Below are positions 23,904 to 33,879 of a stretch of 64,000 nt of DNA, piece by piece. The stretch comes from Adiantum capillus-veneris (taxonomy: Eukaryota; Streptophyta; Polypodiopsida; Polypodiales; Pteridaceae), in the NCBI GenBank assembly GCA_014529385.2, contig CM043963.1, positions 97,230,412 to 97,294,411 on the forward strand, given 5' to 3'. Each line of letters opens with the position of its first letter. Within the stretch, counting starts at the first letter, position 1. The position numbers and the translations under genes are program-made. The notes beneath the pieces were generated by a model, which had not been told where the DNA came from, made no database searches, and worked only from the letters and a program-made list of their open reading frames with translations.

Positions 23904-25875
23904 CTAGTGAGGGTGCTTGGGAGGGCATTGGTAGCACTTGGCAAAAAGGCCAAAGCTGTCTATTTGTCGAATGAAGTTGGTGACACTAGCCCAACCCCCA
24001 AAGCCCACACCCACCACCAATGTCCACACCACCACAAATGCATTCACCATGTACATGGCTGCCCAACTTGGAAGAAAGCGAGGTGGCTTCTCCACCGCAT
24101 TCTACAACACACGCACACAATTCATATTAGTGGTCATACAAATCAATTGACTTCTTCCTAACACACACTAGTTTTGGCCTACACAAGGCCTTAACATATA
24201 CCTCTTTGGAGCAATTGTGTACCATTAAATAAAGCTACTACTCGATTAGTGCCACACGGCAAGTTATTGATAGCAAACTTTTGTGATTCTTATGTATGTT
24301 ACAATGCATGCCTTTGAATGTGCATAAAGTTATGTGACATCCGCATGCTACATCATTTTGTGGCCCAAGTGAAACACAAGTGTTGGACAAATTCTCACAA
24401 TATTTCCCACATTGTTACTTACCTCAACATCATGAGCTTCTGTGAGGGAGGTGCCGCATACCTAGCTAGGTATGTGGTGCCTCTCGAGCAGAAGCTGTAT
24501 GTGGTGCCTCTCGAGCAGAAGCTCATGATGTTACGCATTGTATGAAAAACATTGAGACATACTCCGTTTTCCTACATGAGAAAATTTCTAAATCTTCTTG
24601 TGAAAGAAACCACAAAGAGAGCCACTTGATGCTTTATTAAAATGTATACACATCTATACATACTTATGCATGAATGCATACACACAAACATATACATAGA
24701 TCCTATTTTGTATTACATGATATGCATGGAGTTATTGCCAACATGTGCAACCATGGGTGTGTATATGCAACTCTTACCTCTCTTGCGGATGCAGTCCGGT
24801 AAGTGAGCATATGAGCTGCAGCTGGTATAATGTAGACAGTGAAAGTGACTAGCAATGCACCAACTGCTGAATTGATAGGTCCAAAGAAAGGGAAGATGAT
24901 AGCCAAAAACCAGATTGGAGCGACCACCGGCAATCGGACAATTGCCCGAAGAAGCACGCTTTTGCTAGTGTGGAACCCAAGAACTTTCTCCCATACAAAA
25001 TATAAGGGAGTGCAAGCAAAGCCAAATGTGATGAACTGCAAAATATGAGAGCAAAAGCTTTAATGATGATCTAAATTTGCCTTTGCATCTTGTGATAAGC
25101 AAATGTTGTGATAAAGTCTTGTAAGGCAGAGTTCCTTCCAGTAATTCCACATTGCATTTACTTGTTTGCTATCATGGTTGCTTAGAGATCTTTAAAGTCC
25201 GATTTGCATTGGACCTTTTGTATAGAGAAACCCTGATAGAAAAAATATCTACTCATGATAGAGAAACATCTTTAGAACTATGCTTACTTGGTGAATAAGC
25301 ATCAAGATCACCGCAAAGTCGCGGGCGCCAGATTTGGGAAGAAGTGAGAATGCATTTGCGTGGTCCAAAAGCTGGTCACCAAATGCCCAATAGACAGAAA
25401 TAGCTGATGGTAGCGTTAATGTCAGGACGTAGAGAGTTGCTAAGAGATAGACACTCTTGAACTTTCTCGGTTTCCACATGGCATGCATGATCTCCCTGTC
25501 AAAAACACCGGAAAAATCACATCACCACTTGCTAGCATGAGTTATTCTTGTTAATATAGCAACATAACTTGCTAGCATGAGTTATTCTTGCAGCATTGAG
25601 AAGAGAAGAAGCACTTGTAATTGGATCCTTACTTACACCGTAACGGCATGCCCGCCAAAAGTGTAGAGGATATTAGTAGCCCCTGTGAAGTACAAAACCA
25701 TCTTGGTGGGAGCTGAATGAGTTACACCTGCAGCCTGAGGGACACATGTTAGCTTATCATATCCCATGCGTCTTGCGGAGAACAAATGTTAGCATACACA
25801 TATTGAGTGTTGGACTGTAGGATAACATGAGGTCCCATTCATAGCACGTGCGCGCGCGCACACACACACACATAG

Positions 25876-25939
<64 letters not shown>

Positions 25940-28104
25940 TAATGCAAAGATACCATCTAGATTATTTAAAAGCTTGAAATAAAACTTACAAAAGACTTGC
26001 CTTATAGGCTCTACTCTAGGGCTTACATCATGCCAAAGAAGCTTCTAGTGTCTCAAACCTTAGGCATAGGGTATTGTGCAAATACTAGTGCAAATGTGCA
26101 AAGCTATGCTTAAACAACATATGCCTCCATAACATGTAAATATGTACCTTCATAAGGTGCATACATATATATAATGGGCAATGCCAGGCAATGTACAAAG
26201 ATGTGCATAATTCATTTATTGTTTTCTTCATAACTTTTCCTTAGTTTACTTGCAGACTCCGCCATTATGAAGCCTAGCATTAAAAGAGCTAAAGAGCTAA
26301 TTTCTTATAATTAGCTCTAAGAAATTAGCTCTTAAAAAAAGGTAGATGCCCATGGCAACAGATCTGACTTGAAGGATGCTTACCTGTCCATGAACAAGAG
26401 CCGCAATTGTAAGGTACCATGCCGTATAAGTTGTCATACCGAGCCCCAGAAACGACCACACGCGGTAGTTGTGATATGATGGTATAAGCACTGTCAGAGC
26501 ACAACATGCTCCAAAAATGTAGGTCCATGTCCGCTTGTTCAAATGATCATTGATGTAGTATATGTTGCTGAGGCACAAAAAGTAGAGTAAAGAGGACCTC
26601 AATTCAACACCATGGAGTCTGTTTCACTCTCACATGTACATGCATACATATAGACACACATACAGTCCTATATATATACTTTCATACACACACACACACA
26701 TACTTTCATACATACATACATATATAGCAACTCTCTTGTGGGCTATGCTCATTAGAACATAGACATGCATGCGTACATGCAGACACACACACATACACAT
26801 CTACACGCATACATACATACACATAGACACACATGCATACATACACATATATGTACAAGCACACATACAGGCATATTCAATATATATCAACAATTATAGC
26901 AAGTCTCTTGAGACTTGCCCAATTAGTCTCTTTCAATACACCAAACGCATAATAATGTTAACTTTCAATGCATGCCAATTGAAGAATATGATGAAAACTG
27001 AAACTCACCTTCCACAAGCAATGAGCTGAATTACAGAACCGAACAGAAGGAACGTGCAATTGAAGGCAAGTCCCACAGCTTTCCAATAGGGACCAAGCAA
27101 GCCATCAAGCACTTCAAACCACTACACACAAAAGCAAGCCATCAAGCACTTCAAAACACTACTCACAGCGAGAATCTCGTAAATATTTCCATACGCACAT
27201 ACATACTTGCATACATGCACACATATGCGCACACACATACATACATGCATGCATACATACATAACTTCAATAACCAACAATGTAAGCTCTTTTCTTGTGG
27301 GCTATTCTCATGTCCATAGATACATACATACATAGAAATGTATGTTGCAAGCACCATAGACATGAACAGGCTACATGTTATGCATGGATGTTGCATGTTT
27401 TCCACATCAAAACAAGGAAAAAACAATCAATTACGTTTTGGAGAGCATTTAATTGAAAAAGATGTCAAGATGGATTTACCTGAATGATATGGTTTTTGAA
27501 GCTGAAATTCTCTCTCTCTTTCCGCGACCGATACTCTAGATACAAGCAACTAATTAAGTAAGCTGTCCAGCTTCCCATGAGGCCATAGAAGACTTGAAAG
27601 AGCACCCCGGACAACATGCCGAGCTGGGAAAAGGAATATGGTAAGGTAAGAAGCACTTGGGCAACCTGCATTTGCAATTTTCCCGATTATTTAGTGATAA
27701 GAGGTAAACAGGCCGTGCGCGCTGTTATTCTGAGATAGGCCTACTCTTGCCGCATCTATGTTGTGAAGTGATGCTCATGTGATCACATGTGAGATACACA
27801 TACCTACATACATACTTGCACATGTGAGATACATTTACATACATACTTGCGCGTGTGATCACATGCGAGATAGGTAGACATGCATACATACATACTTGCA
27901 CATAATTCTTGCATTGCAAAAAATTATTATCCTAACCATACACAATTCCTTTCTTTGCTTCTTCAAGAAGAAAATTCCAGAAAAGTCAGCTAATTTTTCA
28001 AGAAATTTGCTCAGATTTTGCACCGAATTATATCCTTCTCCTGTTGCTCCTAACCGGTATTATTGAATTTTTGAGGGGCATTATTGAATTACTGTCCTGG
28101 AAAA

Positions 28105-28151
<47 letters not shown>

Positions 28152-28595
28152 CTACCTTAGGTGCATGTGTATCACGAATGTTGAATGCAGAATTCTACAA
28201 GCAAGAAAAATTGGCTATTTAACCATTTCAGAATAGCCATTGATTAAACTACCTGCTAATTAACCATCTCTGTATAAGCACTGATTAGACTACCTGCCGA
28301 TTAAAAATTTCTGAACAAGCATTGATTAGACTACCTGTTGATTAAGAATTTCTAAACAAGCATTGATTAAAATACCTGCTAACTAACAATTTCTGAATAG
28401 AATTGATTAAATTACCTGGTTAGATGCACAGCTAAACCATGCATCATACACAGAACCTCCATGCCAAAACAATTTCTTCACTACGCCCGAGCAAGAGGCG
28501 GAGGCCTCGTTTGTGCCGCCATCTTCGGCCTCTTTCACATGATGGCCTCCACCATTTTGCTTTGAATCAGTGGCCTCTGCTTCCGAATTGACCAT
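23904..28595 (-). CDS. LAX: Auxin influx carrier, AUX1/LAX family (8 exons)
   Basis: This is a plasma-membrane H+/auxin symporter of the amino acid/auxin permease family; it imports indole-3-acetic acid. I read eight exons with GT-AG introns and matching phases: 28595-28416, 27665-27480, 27121-27009, 26567-26384, 25734-25637, 25495-25288, 25035-24778 and 24101-23904. They total 1425 bp, 474 residues plus stop, close to the usual ~470-485. Landmarks in order are FWHGGSVYDAWFSCASNQ (exon 1), LLTLPYSFSQLGMLSG (2), AFNCTFLLFGSVIQLIAC (3), NIYYINDHLNKRTWTYIFG (4), GATNILYTFGGHAVTV (5), MHAMWKPRKFK (6), FACTPLYFVWEK and FPFFGPINSAVGALL (7), and FGLFAKCYQCPP (8). These cover the family's hydrophobic core of roughly ten to eleven membrane spans. 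The start at 28595 has a strong context (ACCATGG); the frame upstream has no other ATG before a stop. No stop or frameshift was seen, so the gene appears functional. Repeats at two splice sites are listed separately. Confidence 0.95.
24427..24533. repeat. Fold-back with internal 27-bp duplication (LAX intron 7)
   Basis: AACATCATGAGCTTCTG at the left pairs with the inverted CAGAAGCTCATGATGTT at the right, with symmetry about CTAGCTAG near 24464-24471. The right arm holds the 27-bp unit beginning GTATGTGGTGCCTCTCGAGC twice in tandem. It is non-coding and lies within intron 7 (24102-24777). Confidence 0.85.
25848..25935. repeat. Composite GC/CA/GA microsatellite (LAX intron 4)
   Basis: GTGCGCGCGC runs into (CA)n, then a long (GA)n tract. 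It is in intron 4 (25735-26383). Confidence 0.9.
26630..26880. repeat. ACAC/ACAT-rich simple repeats (LAX intron 3)
   Basis: Imperfect CA and (ACAT)n repeats fill much of intron 3. Similar ACAT-rich stretches occur in intron 2 (about 27190-27340) and intron 1 (about 27780-27905), so three introns share one repeat style. Confidence 0.85.
27094..27167. repeat. 37-bp tandem duplication over the exon 3 acceptor
   Basis: GCCATCAAGCACTTCAAA occurs at 27101 and again at 27138. The duplicated unit contains the start of exon 3 and its AG acceptor (minus strand). The outer copy has AG then TGTTTTGAAG in place of AG then TGGTTTGAAG. If used, it would add 37 bases and shift or end the frame. Confidence 0.85.
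28107..28150. repeat. (GT)n microsatellite (LAX intron 1)
   Basis: About 18 GT dinucleotides followed by GCGCGCGC. Confidence 0.95.
28215..28420. repeat. 41-bp tandem repeat carrying splice-donor-like cores
   Basis: The plus-strand word ACCTG recurs at 28251, 28292, 28333, 28374 and 28414 (steps 41, 41, 41, 40) within units containing ATTGATTA and TTTCTGAA. On the minus strand each unit reads CAGGTA(G/A/T), like a 5' splice site. The unit at 28414 is the real exon 1 donor; the other four lie downstream in intron 1. The array thus begins at the exon/intron boundary. Confidence 0.9.
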
Positions 28596-28872
28596 GGTGG
28601 TATCCAGCTTGGCAGAAATTAGAGGGGACTGTAGGGGGAATTTTGGCAAAGTTCAGAGAATCAAATGTGGGTACCGGGAAGTGGATCAAAGATGGGTAGT
28701 TGAAGAGAGGGAAAGAATGAAGCTGTTGTGAATGCTGGCAAAGAAAGAAAGTTTAGCAATATGCTAACTGGAGGTGCTAAAGCCAGAGAGAGAGAGAGAG
28801 AGAGGAATAATTCGTATATTTTTATGTATGTGTATGTGAGTGAGTGAGTGAGGGGCGTGCTACGACACACAA

Positions 28873-28917
<45 letters not shown>

Positions 28918-29008
28918 AGAGAGAGATTTTGAGTTGGGGGATAAGGTTCAGTCAGCTGGATGTTTGCGTTTCTATGGAGAGAGTGGGCAGCACTCTGTGC
29001 GCGCGCGC

Positions 29009-29072
<64 letters not shown>

Positions 29073-29417
29073 CGGGTCACTGCATCTGGGTATGGCACGA
29101 GAAATGTTGAAATGATGATTCAAAGAATCACTACTATTCAAGAGTAGAACGGCCGCTGCTGCACAGAGGAGCTTGAGTTAACAGATGGACTGATGTGCAT
29201 TTCGACGAAGACGTGCGCTGGTGCGTGTGTGTGTGTGTGTGCGCGCGCGTTAGAAAGAGAAAGAGGAGCGAGAGTGCATGGCAGCCTAAGATGTTGTACA
29301 GCAAAGCGGAGAGCTAGCCAGTGTGAGTGAAAGAGAGAGACCACCTGCACTTCGCGCTACCTCCAGCTAAGTAAAGCAGCATGAGATGGAGAGAGTGAGG
29401 ATAGTACGACGACGGCC

Positions 29418-29457
<40 letters not shown>

Positions 29458-29700
29458 CGAGAGGAGAGAAGAGAGGTAGAGAGTGGGAGTACCTGCTCCT
29501 TCCGCAGCGCAGATTGCGTGACTAAAGAGTCTCACTTGTCATGAGTTTACAGAGAGACGGACTCCTCTAGGCTCTCGGACCGTCTCGATGCCGAAAGAAG
29601 CGCTAGAAAGGCTGGAGGGAAGGGGGGGGGAGTAGTAGTAGTCGTCGTCTGGAGGGAATGTGTGTGTAAGAGAGAGAGGGAGAGGCTGGAGAGCCTCAGA
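28596..29700 (-). promoter_or_regulatory. LAX upstream region rich in pyrimidine tracts
   Basis: Seen from the gene (minus strand), the upstream 1.1 kb carries (CT)n tracts at 28786-28803, 28879-28914, 29039-29067 and 29420-29453, and GT/CA/GC blocks at 29001-29038 and 29224-29250. CT-rich stretches are common in plant 5' leaders and core promoters. I see no convincing TATA box, so the transcription start cannot be placed. Confidence 0.45.
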
Positions 29701-30400
29701 GCAGTGGTCTAGTATAGTACTGTATGGCGCATTGCGCGCAAGTGTCTAGAGAGAGGATAGAGGGGGTATGGGGGCAGGCCTGCCACTTTGCGTTGCTCCT
29801 TTTCTCTGCACATACGCCAGCGAAAGTCCCCTCCATGTGACACGTCAGCCCTCGCGCCTTCCTGCACTCGGAGGTCGTACCTGGGTCCCTCGCATTTAAT
29901 TGGTCCTTCTTTGACGCCGCCACGTGTCGGTCGCTTTCCTTACCCTCAACCGGATCCAGCCGGTCCCCTCCTCGTCAGTTGCATTGAATGCAACAAAAGG
30001 AATTTACATTTCATTTTGCTTTCCTGTCTACCTGTCATTGTGACTCGTGAATCTCCAATGTTATGTACTGTATTACTTTCATGGGTTGGATTCACACCCT
30101 CCCCCCCTCGGGCCTCCACGGTTGCTGCAAGCACCATCATCGATGACCTGTCATCAATCCAATTTGTAGAATAGCCACCAATGAAACTCCATAGAATGAT
30201 CTCACCACTAAGTAACACCCATATTTAAGAGGGGAGGCAATGGGATCGAAGGCGGAGAAGCTCACGCGCGAAAGTCGAGGAGATCGAAATCATAGTAGTC
30301 AAATCAAAAACTAAACCTGGACGGGCACTAAAACCTGGACAAGCTCGGGGATGCATGTCACCTCACAATATAAGGGCATAAAAACGATTAGGCATACATA
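29701..30400. other. Intergenic; contains a G-box-like site
   Basis: GCCACGTGTCGG near 29919 contains the CACGTG core of plant G-boxes, about 1.3 kb upstream of the LAX start. The function is unknown. No gene was recognised. Confidence 0.35.
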
Positions 30401-30404
30401 ATGT

Positions 30405-30485
30405 GCGCATGGGTGAGGTAGTTAGCCTATGCGACCCTCAGCCTGTACTGCAAGGCCATTGGTTCAAACCCCGGCAACGCATCTC
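30405..30485 (+). repeat. tRNA-like / SINE-like sequence
   Basis: GGTTCAAACCC at about 30470 fits the RNA polymerase III B box, and a GTGAGGTAGTTAGCC segment about 55 bp upstream could be a weak A box. The cloverleaf does not form properly (poor T stem, no clear acceptor stem), so this is not a working tRNA. A tRNA-derived SINE head is possible. Confidence 0.35.
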
Positions 30486-30559
30486 ATTTTTCCCGTTGGT
30501 CAAGTTTACTGCGCCTCGCTTTTTGTGCGGCCGTGTTTAGTGCGCCTCAAGATTCCGCC

Positions 30560-31153
30560 CCTCAACCTGGACCGTCGATCCCATTATTCCACCCTGCATT
30601 AAGGATGGGATGAGGCGATGGAGTCTCAATAGTCACACTCTATTTTGGGTTCCTCCTACTAACTATCGAGACTAGAGCGGGAAGTAAAGACTAGTGTAAG
30701 TTTATTGTTGCACTCTATTTTGGGCTCCTCCTAATAGTCGAGACTATTGCAAGAATCAAAGTCTAGGCCTTCTTCCCTTGGTGTAAACAATGCCTTGATT
30801 GCCACAATAACTTACCCCCTCGGTTGCATGCAGGTCCTTGAGCCTCCCAGCTTTACAATTACAATTTAACCTATCATTGGGTAGAGGAAACCAAGTTCGT
30901 ATTTGTGCCAAGAGCACGGTGTACCTATGCATTGTGCAAAGCACACAATTAGAGGAGTCTTCAAGAGACTTGGCTTGGAAAGAAGCACTAATAGATTGCA
31001 GTGTGGAGGTTGTAGACAACTCCAATTCAAGACAAAATTGTCAGGCCAAGGGCCAAAGACCACGGGCCAGTGTGAACACAGCTCGGGGGTGCCTATAAAA
31101 GGCTCTGGCTGGGTGTGGGTGCAGAGTTGGCATTCAGATCTCCCATGGTCTCA
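30560..31153 (+). mobile_element. LTR fragment ending at 31153
   Basis: TATAAAA at 31094-31100 is followed by an end in TCTCA at 31153 and a primer site just beyond. About 76 bp are imperfectly repeated (CACTCTATTTTGGG at about 30640 and 30710). The left boundary was not found; 30560 is a working limit. Confidence 0.45.
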
Positions 31154-31156
31154 TAA

Positions 31157-31168
31157 TGGTATCAGACC
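31157..31168 (+). promoter_or_regulatory. Primer binding site, initiator-Met type
   Basis: TGGTATCAGACC differs at one base from the usual TGGTATCAGAGC. Confidence 0.6.
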
Positions 31169-31339
31169 TTAGGTGGTCGTGGAGCCAATTTTAGAAAAGC
31201 ACCATGCATGAAGCTACTCTATTTTGGGGCTCTTAGGGAAGGGGATGAGCACATGGAGGCTCGCGAAGCAGTAGGGAGAGGAGAAGGTCGACCATAAAAA
31301 GTTGCTTCTTGCTCCCTCTCTCCCACGGTCTATGGCGAC

Positions 31340-31441
31340 ATGTCTTCATCCCCTACTGTTGGCCCCATCACTCTTGTCAACAGTAGCTCAGCTTTTCCCA
31401 CCTTGGGCGCCCAATACCCTTTAGGGTTTCAACTCAATTAA
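31340..31441 (+). pseudogene. N-terminus of a copia-like gag (33 codons)
   Basis: The frame MSSSPTVGPITLVNSSSAFP runs to a stop at 31439, about 170 bp beyond the primer site. The serine/threonine-rich start and position fit a gag N-terminus. Nothing downstream continues it recognisably, so the element is truncated. Confidence 0.35.
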
Positions 31442-31780
31442 AACAAAGCGCAAGGGAGGGTGCTCACGGACGAGATCACCCCCACCCTATTCTTTGCGGT
31501 TCGACAAGGCAACCAAGGCAAAGATTGAACATCCGTAATTTTTTGAAAACTGCAGCGATTCCCATGAATTTGTAAATATTCAAAAGGTCATCGTTGTCAA
31601 ATATCTGCATACTCAAATATTACAAGAGAGCTCAGAGAAATTGGAAGGATACACAAAGTGGTATTTTAGTATGTTGTTTGCCATCCAAATGTTGAAGTCA
31701 AGGGTCAAAAATCTATGTACATTTCACCATTCCACAGGTGGATAAGGCAAAGGGAGCTCAAGCAGATGTATTAACAAAAG

Positions 31781-32302
31781 TTGGCACATGTATTCCCATC
31801 CACTAGTTGTGCATGGGTCTTTCCAAACTGCAATAATCCAAGATGGATGATTGGATCACTTGAAGAATGTGATTTTATCCCAGCCAACATTGAAGTTGAA
31901 CCTCGCACTTTGATCCTCAATCTAAATGGTCCTCTCATTCCCAAAGTGGATCTAGAAGAAAAAATGTTCTTCCCATCCTGGAATCTTGAATATGACCAGG
32001 TTTTGTTGGAAAATCCAAGAAGGCCTTACTTCCTCGTGCGCCCTAGTGCAAGACAATTTCTGTTGTGGGCAAGCACACACTTCAAGATCTACATGTGGAG
32101 CTCCTGCATAGAACACAATCTAATGGTGTGTTTCCATGAGTGCTTTTCAGGTTTGCGAGATGTGATTGCAAGATTCATTGCACAGGGTTCATGTGATGTA
32201 ACAGAATATGGCTATAACATTGATTGTAGCGGAATTAAAATAACAGTAGTGAGAATTTCCTTAAGGAAATTCTTAAAGAGCATAAGGAGAGCACTTGATT
32301 AA
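31781..32302 (+). pseudogene. FCP1/SCP-like phosphatase domain fragment, catalytic motif lost
   Basis: The 173-codon frame looks like an FCP1-homology (HAD) domain, a family that dephosphorylates the RNA polymerase II tail or related targets. RTLILNLNGPLIP occupies the place of the catalytic DxDGT box, with both aspartates changed to asparagine and T to P. FLVRPSARQFLLWASTHFKI matches the conserved RPGxxxFL...FEIxxxT/S segment. Without the nucleophile aspartate it cannot be an active phosphatase. It has no introns and abuts a truncated gypsy LTR at 32310, suggesting a retrocopy or captured fragment. The assignment rests on these motifs only. Confidence 0.5.
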
Positions 32303-33054
32303 AGGTAGAAAAATGAACATTATACCTAGTTAGATTGGCATGAACAGTACTTGTAAAAGAGAGAGAATTAGAGAAATTGACAACAGTTGAGTACCGGATT
32401 TAGTTGGAGCCGGTCCACCCTCCAAAAGTCTTTGTATTATAGATTCTCCCATGAAGAGACTTGGTACAATACATGCTTTGTGTTCCTTGAGACCTTGTTA
32501 ATGCAATGAACATGGTAAACTTCATGCACCAAAGTTATGCCCGTAACTACCTTGCAAAAATATTAACTTGTCCCCGACCTCAATCCCAAAACCTCAAACA
32601 CCTTCAAAGGTGGAGAGAGCTAGCAGGGAGTGAGGAAAGGGAAGAGAAAGAAGAAGTAGCATACGAGAAAGAAGCAGTTCTCCTCATACTATTACTCATA
32701 GAGCATAGCATAGCATAGTAATGAAGATGAAGAAGATGGTAAGCATTTCTTTGAAGCATGAATCTTGGTTGGATTTGCATTCCATAGCTAGGAGGTGTTG
32801 GTGTAGGCTCTCTACTTCTCAAGATTGGAGAAGGAGATGGAGTTCTTGCTCTACACAATGAGAGAGTGTGTGAGAGTGTATATGAGACAAAATGAGATCC
32901 CTAGCCTTGCCTTGGTCGAACCCTCTCTATTGACTCTAGCTTGATCCTTGTTTGCCCTTGCCAGGCTTGGCCAATCACAGGCTATGGTCATTTCAAGCAA
33001 TAGGGGTAGCATTTGGACAAGTGTCCTTCTTTCCCCTTTTGAGTGAGAGAGCTT

Positions 33055-33110
33055 AATTAATAAATTAGATGCATCTAATTTAATAATTAATTAGATGCAT
33101 CTAAATTCTT
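33055..33110. repeat. Two copies of a 14-bp palindrome
   Basis: TTAGATGCATCTAA occurs twice within an AT-rich segment of the G2 LTR, separated by about 15 bp. Confidence 0.85.
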
Positions 33111-33223
33111 ATTGGACCTCCCTAAAGCCATCCAATAGGATTCAGGCACACCATGAGGGCAACATGGGTAAGTGCTTGACATGTGTCCTTATTGCCTCTT
33201 GAGTCTTGGTCTTGCCTTGTGTT

Positions 33224-33325
<102 letters not shown>

Positions 33326-33399
33326 CTCTCATGCTCCTAGCTTTAGGGCTCGCCCCCTCCTTTGTAGGACACAAGTTTGAACACCTCAATTATATTGGG

Positions 33400-33560
33400 C
33401 ATCAAGCATGACAAGCATCTCAAGCACCTTGGTCATCAAGCACGACAAGCACCTCAAGCACCTTGGTCATCAAGCATGACAGGCACCTCAAGCACCTTAG
33501 TCAAATCAAGCACGACAAGCACCTTAGTCAACTCAAGCACGACAAGCACCTCAAGCACAG
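33400..33560. repeat. 34-bp minisatellite in G2 LTR
   Basis: ATCAAGCA(C/T)GACAAGCA starts at 33401, 33435, 33469 and 33505, with shorter units after that. The unit is rich in CAAGCACCT. Confidence 0.9.
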
Positions 33561-33879
33561 GCCTAGCTTGCTTAAGGTCTAAAGTACCTAAAGGTCCTAG
33601 GTCTAAGGACTTTTAACACTAACCTTTGGAGGTCTTTAGTGAAGCTAACTCTAATGTCTTTTAAGCTCCATTACCTGCTCATCAAAGCTTCATTGGAGAA
33701 GCCCAAGTAGTTATTTGAGGAGGGGAAACCTGAATTGGAGGCTCTTTGGTAGACCATCTCCCTTTTTGGACCCTTCATGAGATGTAGCCTTCTCTCCCTT
33801 TGGTCCCATGCGCTGAGATATATCTAAAAGCACATATCTATACTCTAACTCTTGTTCCCATTTATTTTCCCACATTAGA

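Noticed and set aside
28844-29147. Overlapping frames with RERERE and CVCVCV
   Set aside because: Products of GA and GT microsatellites upstream of LAX.
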